DNA from: Streptomyces dysideae
GTDB lineage: Bacteria; Actinomycetota; Actinomycetes; Streptomycetales; Streptomycetaceae
DNA length: 64,000 nucleotides
Direction of reading: 5' to 3'
Assembly: GCF_001514305.1 (NCBI RefSeq)
Contig: NZ_KQ949084.1
Location: forward strand, 124,001 to 188,000
This document shows positions 16,358-24,672 of this stretch, piece by piece (position 1 is the first letter of the stretch; the number at the start of each line of letters is the position of its first letter). Under the pieces are notes generated by a model. The model did no database searches. It saw only the letters and a program-made list of their open reading frames with translations, and was not told the origin of the DNA. Position numbers and translations under genes: made by a program.

Positions 16358-17677
16358 TCAGCCGACGGGGTAGCCCTGGGCGAGGGCGGACTTGCGGAAG
16401 GCGGGGAGCTTGTCGAGGGGGACGGCGAGGTGGCGTTCGCCGAGGCGGGCGCAGTGGGTGCGGGTGCGGCGGTCGGTGGCGAGGAGGGCCGCGACGGCGG
16501 GGTGCGCGCACTCGATGAGGTGCACCGGCCCGGTGGCGCGGACCTGGCCGACGCGGCGGGCGGCGTCGGCCAGCAGGGTGGTGACCGTCTGCGGGAGGGG
16601 AACGGTGGTGGCGGCGTTCAGATGGTGGCGGAGTTCGGCGAGATCGCGGCCCGTGTGGGCAGCGGCGAGCAGCGAGGCGGGGGTCAGGGTCCACACGCGG
16701 TCGCCGGTGCGCTCGGCGAAGGCGTCGAGGAGGAGGGTCTCGGCGGGGGCGAGTCCGTCGAGGGCCACCACGTCGTGGTTGGGGAGCACCTTCAGGCCGC
16801 CAGTGCTCTTCGGGGCGGCGTCGGCCGGTGCGGGGGTGGGGAGGTAGGTAGCGGTCTGCCCGGTGGCGTAGGCGCCGAGCGGGTTGGGGCGGAGGGCGAG
16901 GAGGCCGTCGTAGCGGCTGATGCAGTCGGTCCAGTCGGCGCCCCAGTTGTCGCGGTAGTCGTCGCGGGCGCCCACCGGCGGCCGGTAGTCCACGTCGATC
17001 AGGCCGAGGACGGCGGCGTACTCGAAGAGCACGGCGAGGGTGTAGCGGCCCTGGAGGAGTTCCCAGTTGTGGAACCCGTCATAGCCGAGGCTGCCGTACT
17101 CGGGGTCCTCCAGGTAGAGCTTCCACAGGGCGCGCTCGCTGCGGGCGATCTCGGGATCGTGACCGGCCTTGCGCATGGTGCGGAAGAGCGTGTCGACGTC
17201 GGTCCACTCACCGGGCGCACAGGCGGCCAGGGCCGCGCCGACCTGGGCCCGGCGCGGCTTGACGGCGGTGAGGACGTTCGCCGCGCGCTGGCCCTTGATC
17301 GCTTCGACGCGGGAGAACTCGTCGATCACGCCGCGGCTGAGCCAGCGCCGCCACAGCAGGGCGAGCGTGTCGTGCGTCGGTTTGGTCAGCGCCGCCCTGC
17401 CGCGTGCGGTCAGTGCGAGTTTGCCGGAAGCGAGTTCGGCGAGTCCGCCGGCCTGGAGCAGCAGTGGCCAGGCGAAGGACGCGATCGGTTCCTCGGCGTA
17501 GAAGTCGCCGCCGCTGAGCGCCTCCGCGACCGCCTTGACCGATGCCGCGGAGGGGCGGAGTGTCTTCTCGCTGCAGCGCAGTCGGCCTGCCGCGCACAGC
17601 TGAAGCACCGCCTTCAGGTTGGCCTGCGCCTCGTGCTCGGTCGTGCGTACCTGATGCTCGTCGTGGTTGCTGATCAC
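16358..17677 (-). CDS. conserved protein of unknown function, 439 aa
   Basis: Second gene of a two-gene unit; its GTG overlaps the upstream stop by 4 bp (GTGA). After a hydrophilic start (VISNHDEHQVRTTEHEAQ) it has winged-helix-like segments near residues 20-110 (LKAVLQLCAAGRLRCSEKT, then GGLAELASGKLALTARGRA), a central Trp/Tyr-rich region (LWKLYLEDPEYGSLGY) and a C-terminal half with LKVLPNHDVVAL and VHLIECAHPAVAALLATD. The end faintly resembles helicase-associated C-terminal domains, where the LLATD and LDKLPAF segments recur. No nuclease or ATPase motif is visible. It is probably a DNA- or nucleic-acid-linked partner of the HTH protein upstream. Confidence 0.65.
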   Translation of the reverse strand: MISNHDEHQVRTTEHEAQANLKAVLQLCAAGRLRCSEKTLRPSAASVKAVAEALSGGDFYAEEPIASFAWPLLLQAGGLAELASGKLALTARGRAALTKPTHDTLALLWRRWLSRGVIDEFSRVEAIKGQRAANVLTAVKPRRAQVGAALAACAPGEWTDVDTLFRTMRKAGHDPEIARSERALWKLYLEDPEYGSLGYDGFHNWELLQGRYTLAVLFEYAAVLGLIDVDYRPPVGARDDYRDNWGADWTDCISRYDGLLALRPNPLGAYATGQTATYLPTPAPADAAPKSTGGLKVLPNHDVVALDGLAPAETLLLDAFAERTGDRVWTLTPASLLAAAHTGRDLAELRHHLNAATTVPLPQTVTTLLADAARRVGQVRATGPVHLIECAHPAVAALLATDRRTRTHCARLGERHLAVPLDKLPAFRKSALAQGYPVG

Positions 17678-18402
17678 AGCGGCCCGGTCCCCAGGACGTA
17701 GTGGTAGTTGCCTGCGCCGCAGGTGCGCTCCAGCGTGCGTACGATCTTCTGGGCGTCGTCGCGTGGGCCGTTGACGTAGAACGGCTTCCCCTGGCGACCG
17801 AAGCCGATCCGCGGGGCGGTCGGGCCGGGCTCGCCGAGGTGTACGGCGGCCTGCGCGAAGTCCGGCGCGGGCTCGAAGCCGAGGGTGCGGGCGTAGGCCA
17901 CACCACCGTGCACGATGCTCTGCGCCTGCTCCAGGCCGATCCGCAGCGGAGGTTGGTCGAACGCCCGGTAGTAGCCGCGTACGTAGACGTCCAGCGATCC
18001 TCCGCCCATCACCTGTGGGCCGACGGTGTCCTTGACGCCGAGGCAGTAGACGTCGACCAGGAACCCGCAGAGGGTGACCCGGCTGGCACGCTCCTGGCGG
18101 GCGATCAGGACCTGGGCGAAACCGGCAGCCTCGGGATTCCCGGCGCCTTCGTCGTCCGCGCGCGCCCAGTCGGGGGCCGCGGACAGGTCCAGGTCGGTGC
18201 TCCAGCCGGCATTGATCCAGCAGCCCACCACCGGGCGCTCGGTCGGCGTGGCCGTGCTCTGCTGTTCGTGGGCCACCTGGCGCACCAGCGCGCTCGCCCG
18301 GGCCGGTTTCAGTCCGAGGGCCCGCGCGATCTGCTTCGGTCCGCTGCCCTTCTCCCGCAACGACCGTACCTGGGACAGTAGTTGCGCATCGTCGTCGTTC
18401 AC
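17674..18402 (-). CDS. HTH-containing conserved protein, 242 aa
   Basis: First gene of the unit. The N-terminus is a helix-turn-helix (SLREKGSGPKQIARALGLKP, about residues 11-45). The remaining ~190 residues form an uncharacterised domain (GCWINAGWSTDLDL, ERASRVTLCGFLVDVYCLGV, QSIVHGGVAYARTLGFEP, CGAGNYHYVLGTGPL). GTG 18402 opens VNDDDAQLLSQV. It is translationally coupled to the 439-aa gene. A 226-bp region separates it from the divergent 2OG-oxygenase pseudogene and probably holds the promoter. Function is not assigned. Confidence 0.65.
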   Translation of the reverse strand: MNDDDAQLLSQVRSLREKGSGPKQIARALGLKPARASALVRQVAHEQQSTATPTERPVVGCWINAGWSTDLDLSAAPDWARADDEGAGNPEAAGFAQVLIARQERASRVTLCGFLVDVYCLGVKDTVGPQVMGGGSLDVYVRGYYRAFDQPPLRIGLEQAQSIVHGGVAYARTLGFEPAPDFAQAAVHLGEPGPTAPRIGFGRQGKPFYVNGPRDDAQKIVRTLERTCGAGNYHYVLGTGPL

Positions 18403-18628
18403 GGTGCCATTGTTCCGCAACGCCGGGGCGCAGGTGCGGGGACTGGCCGTTCCCGTTGTCCCCGGAGGGGAGGCCCGCGTGGGCGCGCGGCCCGAACCGG
18501 GCGTTTCCGGGCCGCCCGTCCGTGCCGGGGAAGGCGTTCCCGTACGGGTGAGACGGCCCCCCGCGGTCCCGCTGCTCCGTTGAGCCGGGTCGGGGCGACA
18601 CGGCCGCGGGAACAGGGAGGAGGGAGTG

Positions 18629-20905
18629 ATGGCCAAAAGTGCGAGGGAGGGGCTGGGCGTGCTGCTCGGCGGGTCGAAGGCGGCGGAGTTCAGCGCCCGG
18701 CTCGAAGCACCGGCGGACGGCGTCGGCCTTGAGGTGGCCGGGGTCGGTCCGGTGCGTCTGCCGCTGCGCGCGCCGCAGGTGAGGAAGCTGATCGCGGTGG
18801 CGCGTCCGGCACTGTTCGGCCGGGGGGAGGACACCCTGAGCGACAGCAGTGTGCGCGACACCTGGCAGATCCCGCCGGACCAGGTCACGCTGGGCGGCCC
18901 GGCCTGGCCGGCGCTGCTCGACGGCGCGCTGGAGTACTTCCGGGGCGAGCTCGGGCTCCCCGCGCCGAGCAGGCTGAGGGCCGAGCTGCACGCGCTCCTC
19001 GTGTACGGCAACGGGCAGTTCTTCCTCCCCCAACTCGGAGAAGGACGACGCCATGGTGGGCACGCTGGTGCTGTCGCTGCCCTCGGCACACACCGGCGGC
19101 GAGCTGGTCATCGGGCACGCCGGGCAGAGCCGGACCTGCCGTGCGTCGAAGACGGGGCTGAGCCTGGTGGCCTTCTACGCCGACTGCCCGCACGAGGTGA
19201 CGCCGGTCAGGAGCGGCTACCGGGTGACCCTCACGTTCAACCTGCTGGCCGAGCGAGGGGCCCCGGAGAGGGAGTCCGGCCCGCTCGACGACGTGGCGCA
19301 CTGCCTGGAGCAACACTTCAACGCACCGGCCAGGAGCAACACTTCAACGCACCGGCCAGGCCGCGCTACGGCGGCCAGGACCTCGATCCGCCCCGCCGTC
19401 TTGTCTACCTGCTCGATCACGAGTACACCCAGCGGGGTCTCGGCTGGGACCGGCTCAAGGGCGCCGACGCGGAGCGTGCCGCGGCCGCCCAGGCGGGGTG
19501 CGAGACGGTACTCGCCCTCGCCGAGGTGAAGGAGACCTGGGACGCCACACCGGTCGGGTACGACCCCTGCGTGGGTGCCGACGAGGACCACGAGCTCGGC
19601 GAGCTGATCGACGACGAGATCACCCTCGGCTGGTGGACCGGTCCGGACGGCGCCGGCGGCGAGCAGATCTCGCTGTACGTCCACGACTACGAGAGCTGCT
19701 CCAGTACCCCGAGTGCGGATCTGAAGCCCTATGACTCCCAGTACGAGGGCTACATGGGCAACTACGGCAACACGCTGGACCGCTGGTACCGGCGGGCCGC
19801 GGTCGTGGTGTGGCCGCGAGAGCGGGCCTTCGCGGCGCGCAGCGAGGCCGGATCGCGGTGGGCACTCGAGGAACTGCAGGCCCGCATCACCAAGGGCGAC
19901 CGGGACGGCGCACGCGCCGCGGCCGAGTCCCTCGCGCCGTTCTGGAAGAACAGCGGTGTACAGCCCGGACAGCTGGGGAACGCGCTGCGGGTGGCCGAGG
20001 GCCTTCAGGCGCCCGGGACCGCCGCGATGCTCCTTGAGCCATTCCGGATCGATGCGCTCACTCCGGAACACGCGGACGACATGGCCGCGGTGGCGAGGCG
20101 GTACGGCGTCCCGTGGCTGGGCCAGGTCACCGAGGGCTGGTTCGGCGGCGCGCACAACCGCTTCGAGGAACACCGGTACGGCTGGACCGAGCGGCTTTCC
20201 CAGCTGTGCGCGGCGCTGTGCTCCGCCCGGAGTCCGGCGGTGGCGCAGCTGCTGTTGACCGGGGTCTGGGCCCAGGTGGACGGTGAACTGCGGCTGTGGG
20301 CCGAATCCGGGCCGGCCGAGATCCGCCGCGCGCGGTTGGAGCGGCTGAGCCTGCCGCTGCTGCGCATCCTGGAAGCGGCCGACACGAGGCTGCGCGGCCC
20401 GATCATGGCAGCGTTGCGTTCCTGCCCGGACACGGTCCTGGAGTGCCTGCTGCCGATGCTGCGCCACGCGGCGCGGGAACAGACGGAGGGCGAGCCCCGG
20501 GCGGCGGGGCTCGCAGCGGTGGCACGGGAGTGCGGGGACCGGCTCGGCGCGCTCGCGCGACGGGCGCCGCGCGCCGCGGACGACTGGTCGGTGGCATGGG
20601 CCGGGTGCGGTTGCGAGCTGTGCGGCACCCTGGGTGCGTTTCTCGGCTCCCGTTCGCGGCGGACCCTGGAGTGGCCGCTGGCGAAGGACGGGCGACGGCA
20701 CGTGCACAGCAGGATCGACACGGCCGAGCTGTCCGTAGACCATCAGACCAGGCGGCAGGGACGCCCGTACACGCTGGTGCTGACGAAGACCGAGGAGCTG
20801 TTCTCGCGCGAGCGGGCGACCCGCCGCCAGGCCGGAGCCGCCCTGACCTGGCTGGTCTCGACATGGAACCTTTCCGGCGAGGCCGGAGTTGAGCCGAGTC
20901 CGTAA
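18629..20905 (+). pseudogene. 2OG-Fe(II) oxygenase-type gene with two compensating frameshifts
   Basis: The frame is open from ATG 18629 (RBS GGAGGGAG) to 20905, but the segment between about 19034 and 19359 is out of frame. The proper reading there gives the oxygenase core in another frame (KDDAMVGTLVLSLPSAHTGG, then the distal His in CPHEVTP and the 2OG-Arg in GYRVTLTFNLL). A loss of about 5 bp at about 19034, just after QFFLP, removes the expected H-x-D metal motif. A 26-bp tandem duplication at 19308-19359 puts the frame back. The rest (about 500 residues, Asp/Glu-rich then helical, ending LVSTWNLSG) is intact. Any product would lack oxygenase activity. Confidence 0.8.
19308..19359. repeat. 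26-bp perfect tandem duplication
   Basis: Two exact adjacent copies (GAGCAACACTTCAACG...CCAG). The duplication adds 2 mod 3 bases and cancels the upstream deletion in the oxygenase frame. Confidence 0.95.
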
Positions 20906-21236
20906 CACGAGACGTGGTGCAAACGGCTACTGATCTCGGTCGGGTGCCGTGCGACCAGTGGGTTTCTCGGCCGGTGTTTGCGACCTGCACACAACGATTC
21001 GTCGGCATTGCTCTACGCAGCGACTTGTTCGCACCTCCTGTTCGGCGGCCGAGTCGTCGCGGGGTGCCGGGCGGCGAAGCGTTTCGAGTTACGAGAGACA
21101 GCCCTCTGACAGCCGCGTGCCGACCCGGTCTCTATGACAGTGGGGTGCGCGGGCTCACCTCGTGATCGAGAGGCGGATGAGAACGCCGCGCGCAGATCGA
21201 CGTCGCTGCGGCCTGCCAGTACCCCCCCCGGCCGTC
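20906..21236. other. intergenic region with no recognised feature
   Basis: About 330 bp between the oxygenase pseudogene and the toxin-antitoxin operator. No start-plus-RBS, hairpin terminator or repeat stood out. It ends in a run of eight C before the operator. Confidence 0.5.
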
Positions 21237-21253
21237 ATGTACACCTGCTACAT
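21237..21253 (+). promoter_or_regulatory. putative antitoxin operator ATGTA-N7-TACAT
   Basis: Same palindrome as at 7002-7018, with the spacer differing in one base (CACCTGC against CATCTGC), 7 nt before the antitoxin start. TACATT could also act as a -10 box, which would make the message nearly leaderless. Confidence 0.5.
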
Positions 21254-21260
21254 TCATGAC

Positions 21261-21542
21261 ATGAGTGAACCAGTGATCGAATCCATGGCAGATGTCCGCA
21301 GTCACCTCGCTGACGTCATCGATCGCGCCCGCCGGGAGGACACCCCGACAATCATCACTCGGAGGGGCAAGCAGGAAGCTGTCGTGATCGACATCCAGGA
21401 GTACCAGCGCCTGCGTGAGATCGCGGAGAACGCCGAAGAGGCGTGGCTCAACCAGCTGGCCGACGAAGCCGAGTCCGAGGGTGCGGAGGGGTCGGTCTCG
21501 CTCGAAGAGATGGCCGCCTTGCTGCGTGCCGATCAGGGCTGA
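21261..21542 (+). CDS. Phd/YefM-type antitoxin (intact)
   Basis: A 93-aa protein: an N-terminal DNA-binding YefM-like half (SMADVRSHLADVIDRARRED, TPTIITRRGKQEAVV) and an acidic C-terminal toxin-binding tail (EEAWLNQLADEAESEGAEG). This family neutralises RelE-type toxins and represses its own operon. The toxin gene starts 4 bp downstream. It is the intact reference for the MITE-split paralogue at 7026, differing at only a handful of positions before the break, so cross-neutralisation is plausible. It lies at the right end of element 3, near att core C. Confidence 0.85.
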   Translation: MSEPVIESMADVRSHLADVIDRARREDTPTIITRRGKQEAVVIDIQEYQRLREIAENAEEAWLNQLADEAESEGAEGSVSLEEMAALLRADQG

Positions 21543-21546
21543 CCTG

Positions 21547-21828
21547 ATGGGGTACGTCACGCGCTTCACGCCGCATGCTCAGCGGGGCATGCTCAAGATC
21601 CCGCGCCCGGACGCCCTGCGCATCCTTTACCGCCTCGCCGAACTCCAGAAGGCGCTGGACGCGGGAGGGACCGCGTCGTTCGACATCAAGGCCCTTCAGG
21701 GGCACAGCGCCCGCTGGCGGCTCAGGGTCGGCGACTACCGCGTTGTCTACACCATGGAGGACGACCAGTTGATCGTGTGGGTCCTGGCCGTCGGCAACCG
21801 TCGCGACATCTACCGCCAAGTTCCATAG
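21547..21828 (+). CDS. RelE/ParE-type toxin
   Basis: A 93-aa toxin, a close paralogue of 7474-7755 (differences include LAELQKALDAGG and YTMEDDQ). It keeps the basic, presumably mRNA-contacting residues (RWRLRVGDYRVVY, GNRRDIYRQ). It is co-transcribed with the antitoxin; the ATG at 21547 sits 4 bp after its stop. The module ends about 180 bp before att core C, a placement that would help keep the element in the chromosome. Confidence 0.85.
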   Translation: MGYVTRFTPHAQRGMLKIPRPDALRILYRLAELQKALDAGGTASFDIKALQGHSARWRLRVGDYRVVYTMEDDQLIVWVLAVGNRRDIYRQVP

Positions 21829-21922
21829 GCCCTCCGCAGTGCAGATTGGTGCCGACTGCCCGCCGGGGGCGCGGGGGGTGCGCCTGCCTGTTTGTAGGAA
21901 TGTCCTGAATGTCGCCTGTAAA

Positions 21923-21985
21923 CGCAACCAAAACTGCAACCGAGGCACGCAGAAGAGTCGAGCCGCAATCGCGGCTCGACTCTTC
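21923..21985. repeat. right arm of element 3 with perfect hairpin
   Basis: (C/T)GCAACC repeats at 21923-21929 and 21935-21941 (12-bp period) match the left arm of element 3. A perfect 15-bp-stem hairpin (GAAGAGTCGAGCCGC, 4-nt loop; 21952-21985) followed by TTTT lies before the core and could terminate transcription from the toxin-antitoxin operon. Confidence 0.75.
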
Positions 21986-22006
21986 GTTTTGCCTGTTCAG
22001 GCGAGT

Positions 22007-22060
22007 GCGGAGGATACGAGATTCGAACTCGTGAGGGGTTGCCCTCAACACGTTTTCCAA
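22007..22060. repeat. att core copy C (tRNA-Ser 3' end)
   Basis: A 54-bp core with two differences from the real tRNA (GCCCTCAACACGTTTTCC). Junction of elements 3 and 4. Confidence 0.92.
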
Positions 22061-22156
22061 ATGTTCGTCCGGGGGTCCGCCGAGGGGCAGAGGCGTTCTG
22101 ACCTGCGGTGGAGCGGGTGATGGCGGGCGTTTCGTACGGCGCTGGACGGCGGTGAA

Positions 22157-22175
22157 TGAGACCAAAACTGAGACC
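22157..22175. repeat. left arm of element 4: two TGAGACC repeats
   Basis: TGAGACC at 22157 and 22169, matching the pair at the other end of element 4 (23277, 23289). Confidence 0.75.
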
Positions 22176-22186
22176 AGAACGCCGGG

Positions 22187-22612
22187 TCAGACCTTCTTGA
22201 CGACGATCGAGTCCGGAACCAGATGTACCAGGTCGTCCACGTCCGAGGTGAAGACGGTGACCTGTCCCTTCTGCTGTCGCGCGATGACGGCGAGCACGGC
22301 GTCGATCGCGTACTTGTGGCCGTGCAGCTTGGCATCAGCCAGGAGGCGGCGGGCCTGGCGGGCCTCGTCCTTTCCGATGTCGGCGACCTTGAGCCGAGAG
22401 AGCACCCAGTCCCAGCGCTGCTCGGTGGTTCTGCCGTCGTACGCCTCGACCAGCGTCATAGGAGACGTCACCACCTCGGCTTCGCCTCGGGCCGCGAGGT
22501 CGATCCAGGCGATCATCTTCCGGTCGCCTCGTACGGCCAGGGACAGGGCTTCGCAGTCGAGTACGAAGACGCGCAGTGGCCGCTGGGTTTGCTCACCGGC
22601 CCGCTTCTTCAC
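22187..22612 (-). CDS. PIN-domain toxin (VapC-like)
   Basis: A 141-aa protein of the PIN ribonuclease family. The acidic residues are visible: Asp in FVLDCEALSLAV, Glu in MTLVEAY, Asp in YAIDAVLAVIA and Asp in TVFTSDVDDL. VapC-type PIN toxins cleave RNA, often tRNA. GTG 22612 overlaps the antitoxin stop by 4 bp (GTGA), the usual coupling in such modules. It is the only intact operon in the 1.4-kb element 4. Confidence 0.82.
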   Translation of the reverse strand: MKKRAGEQTQRPLRVFVLDCEALSLAVRGDRKMIAWIDLAARGEAEVVTSPMTLVEAYDGRTTEQRWDWVLSRLKVADIGKDEARQARRLLADAKLHGHKYAIDAVLAVIARQQKGQVTVFTSDVDDLVHLVPDSIVVKKV

Positions 22613-22890
22613 GCGGACTCTCCGGCGTCGTGCTTGCCGGCGGTGCGGCGACGCTCGTGCTCGGCGTCGAGATCCTCGAGCTCCTCGAACGCTGCCGTGC
22701 GCTCCTCCTCACTGAGGGGGCCGTGTTCCTCCTGCAGCCAGCCGGACAGTTCCCGCAACCGGTCCCGGTCGCGCTTGAAGCGCAGTGCCTCGGCGACGTA
22801 CGCCGACAGGCCCCGCTCCGCCGCCTCTGACCGGATCTCGTCGAGGAGATCCTCGGGGATCGTCACCGTCACCTTCTTGGTTGATGCCAT
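22609..22890 (-). CDS. ribbon-helix-helix antitoxin (CopG/VapB-like)
   Basis: A 93-aa protein. It starts with a ribbon-helix-helix domain (KVTVTIPEDLLDEIRSEA, then GLSAYVAEALRFK), followed by a charged tail (LSEEERTAAFEELEDLDAEH) that likely wraps the PIN toxin. ATG 22890. The upstream AT-richer stretch (22895-22925, CATACTCCTGGTATCG) probably contains the promoter and the self-bound operator. Confidence 0.82.
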   Translation of the reverse strand: MASTKKVTVTIPEDLLDEIRSEAAERGLSAYVAEALRFKRDRDRLRELSGWLQEEHGPLSEEERTAAFEELEDLDAEHERRRTAGKHDAGESA

Positions 22891-23034
22891 ACAAGAGACC
22901 ATACTCCTGGTATCGAACCCCTTACCAGTGCGCGGCATCGAACGCTGCATGGCCGGACGGCTCGTCTTTCATGGTGCGGTGAGGCGCGACAGCCGCGCGT
23001 TGGCCTGGTCCGGCGCGAAACGGGCAGGGGTGAA

Positions 23035-23190
23035 TTACGTGGCGGACTGAAGTCCGAGCCACACCAGCATGGCGTGGTGTTCCTCATGCGCTGGGTCGGC
23101 GAGGACCGCTTTGAGATCGCCGTGGTCGGGAGCGCCGCCGCAGTCCTCGGGCGGGCACGCCCCGGCACCGGGGCACCCAAGCCGGGGCAA
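23035..23190 (-). pseudogene. C-terminal remnant of a plasmid pRiA4b ORF-3 family gene
   Basis: Minus-strand reading gives ACPPEDCGGAPDHGDLKAVL, then LADPAHEEHHAMLVWLGLQ and a TAA stop at 23035. ACPPEDCGG followed by a DPxHxEHxxMLxWLG pattern is the family's typical end. No start or N-terminal domain is present, so this is a fragment left in element 4. Confidence 0.65.
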
Positions 23191-23276
23191 GGGCGGACAT
23201 CAATGTGTGACCAGTGGTCACCCGGCAAGGGGCGCGTTCACTGCATGGGAGAAATGTCTTTGATGCCGCACATAAA

Positions 23277-23341
23277 TGAGACCAAAACTGAGACCAGGGC
23301 ACGCCAGAGCGTCGGACCGCGAACTGCGGTCCGACGCTCTG
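23277..23341. repeat. right arm of element 4 with perfect hairpin
   Basis: TGAGACC at 23277-23283 and 23289-23295, then a 16-bp-stem hairpin (CAGAGCGTCGGACCGC, 5-nt loop; 23305-23341) and T-rich bases. Confidence 0.75.
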
Positions 23342-23361
23342 TTTCGCCTGTTCAGGCGGCT

Positions 23362-23415
23362 GCGGAGGATACGAGATTCGAACTCGTGAGGGGTTGCCCC
23401 CAACACGCTTTCCAA
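23362..23415. repeat. att core copy D (tRNA-Ser 3' end)
   Basis: A 54-bp sequence identical to the 3' part of tRNA-Ser(GGA). It is the left attachment site of element 5, whose right site is the real tRNA gene. Confidence 0.93.
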
Positions 23416-23532
23416 CTGTGGTGGTGGGGTGGTGGGCATCGTTCGGGGGCGTTCACCTGGGTTCACGGGCGGTTGGCCATCGGGGCGGGGGCGGCTCTGG
23501 GTCTCGTCTGAACGGCCGTGAACGGTGCTGAA

Positions 23533-23552
23533 TGAGACGGGAACTGAGACGG
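23533..23552. repeat. left arm of element 5: two TGAGACGG repeats
   Basis: TGAGACGG at 23533 and 23545, matching the three copies at the integrase end of element 5 (38357, 38384, 38396). Confidence 0.75.
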
Positions 23553-23608
23553 AGCGGGGCCGACCCTCACGCCCTGGTGGTGTCGGTCCCTCATGCCATC
23601 ATCCTCGC

Positions 23609-24331
23609 GTGTTGAAGATCCCCGGATATGAAGGCGGCCCCCTCGTCGAGGGCGGCGCCTACCTTGACGATCCGTTGTTCTGGCCCGTGCACCTCGGCAC
23701 CTGTTTGCGTGGCGAGGACGCGCAACGAGCCGCGTTCGGAGCTGACTGGGACGCGGCCATGGAGCTCTACCGTGTGCTCTCCGCCGAGCAGGAGTGGCCG
23801 ATGTTCAGCGTGCCCCTCCGCTCCGGCCACACCATCTACGTCGTCTACCGCAACTTCGACGGAGACCGAGGGGTGGACTACCTGATACATCACCCGACTT
23901 GGCCGGCAGCGGAAACCCTCGCTGTGGATGACGGTCACTTCATGGGTCCAGGCATGGCCTGGGCGGAGTTGCTGTCCGCTGCTCGACAGCCGTCAACAAA
24001 GGGCGTTGACGACCCAGACGCCCGTCTCTTGCTGCTCTTCCCCACACTTGGCGACGCGCGAATTCCCGACGACGCAACCGCCGCCCTCACCGCCGCGCTC
24101 AGCGCTCTCACCTTGATCGAAGAGCCCGCCGACGTGGCGAGCATGCTCCTTGAGAACCAGGGCCAATGGGCTCCTGCTCACTGGAGGCTGGCAGACGGCG
24201 TCTGCATCAACGACGGCGGTCATTCGTACCGAAACCCTGGCAACGCCTTCGCTCTGGCCGAGGGCCGCCTTCTGGAGATCAGTAACGTGCTGAACGGCGG
24301 AGAAGCGACGGGTCACCAGACATCTGGCTGA
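23609..24331 (+). CDS. hypothetical protein, 240 aa
   Basis: GTG 23609 opens VLKIPGYEGGPLVEGGAYLD. There is no Shine-Dalgarno, so it may be leaderless. The sequence is a soluble mixed alpha/beta protein (SGHTIYVVYRNFDGDRGVDY, LLLLFPTLGDARIPDD) with a C-terminal GQWAPAHWRLADGVCINDGG. This composition is like that of many stand-alone cytosolic Streptomyces proteins of the immunity-protein type, but no family was identified. It is the first cargo gene of element 5. Confidence 0.6.
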   Translation: MLKIPGYEGGPLVEGGAYLDDPLFWPVHLGTCLRGEDAQRAAFGADWDAAMELYRVLSAEQEWPMFSVPLRSGHTIYVVYRNFDGDRGVDYLIHHPTWPAAETLAVDDGHFMGPGMAWAELLSAARQPSTKGVDDPDARLLLLFPTLGDARIPDDATAALTAALSALTLIEEPADVASMLLENQGQWAPAHWRLADGVCINDGGHSYRNPGNAFALAEGRLLEISNVLNGGEATGHQTSG

Positions 24332-24334
24332 AGC

Positions 24335-24481
24335 TCTGAGCTTGGGAAGCTCGGGTTTCTTGGTGGCGGTTGCTGTGCTGACCTGCGATGGCGAAGCTCC
24401 GGCGCCCGGGATGGCCGATGACTTGATCCCCGGTGTTCCCCGGTGTTCCCCGCCCGATCTGGCACGGATCTGGCGGGGGGT
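24335..24481. repeat. dispersed repeat II, copy 2
   Basis: Related to 8409-8557: CTGAGCTTGGGAAGCTCGGG (a possible anticodon-arm hairpin), a CTGCGATGG block, then duplicated GGTGTTCCCC and CTGGCACGGATCTGGC. It lies directly after the 240-aa gene. Confidence 0.4.
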
Positions 24482-24672
24482 AGCCATGCCAGGAGTGGGC
24501 GCAGGAGCCTGAACGGTGCTGCGGTCGTGATCCCTTAAGCGGGGACGAGCCACCGATTACTCCAGCTTCCGCGACGACAGCGACGGTCAACCTGGCGCCG
24601 ATCCCCATCGGGGGCGTTCGCAGTGTTCGGCTACTTGGGTACCTCAGGTCCTGGCGGCAGTACATAATTCAG

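Noticed and set aside
18626..20905. intact 2OG-Fe(II) oxygenase-type protein
   Set aside because: Although the frame is open, the catalytic segment is read in the wrong frame between about 19034 and 19359.
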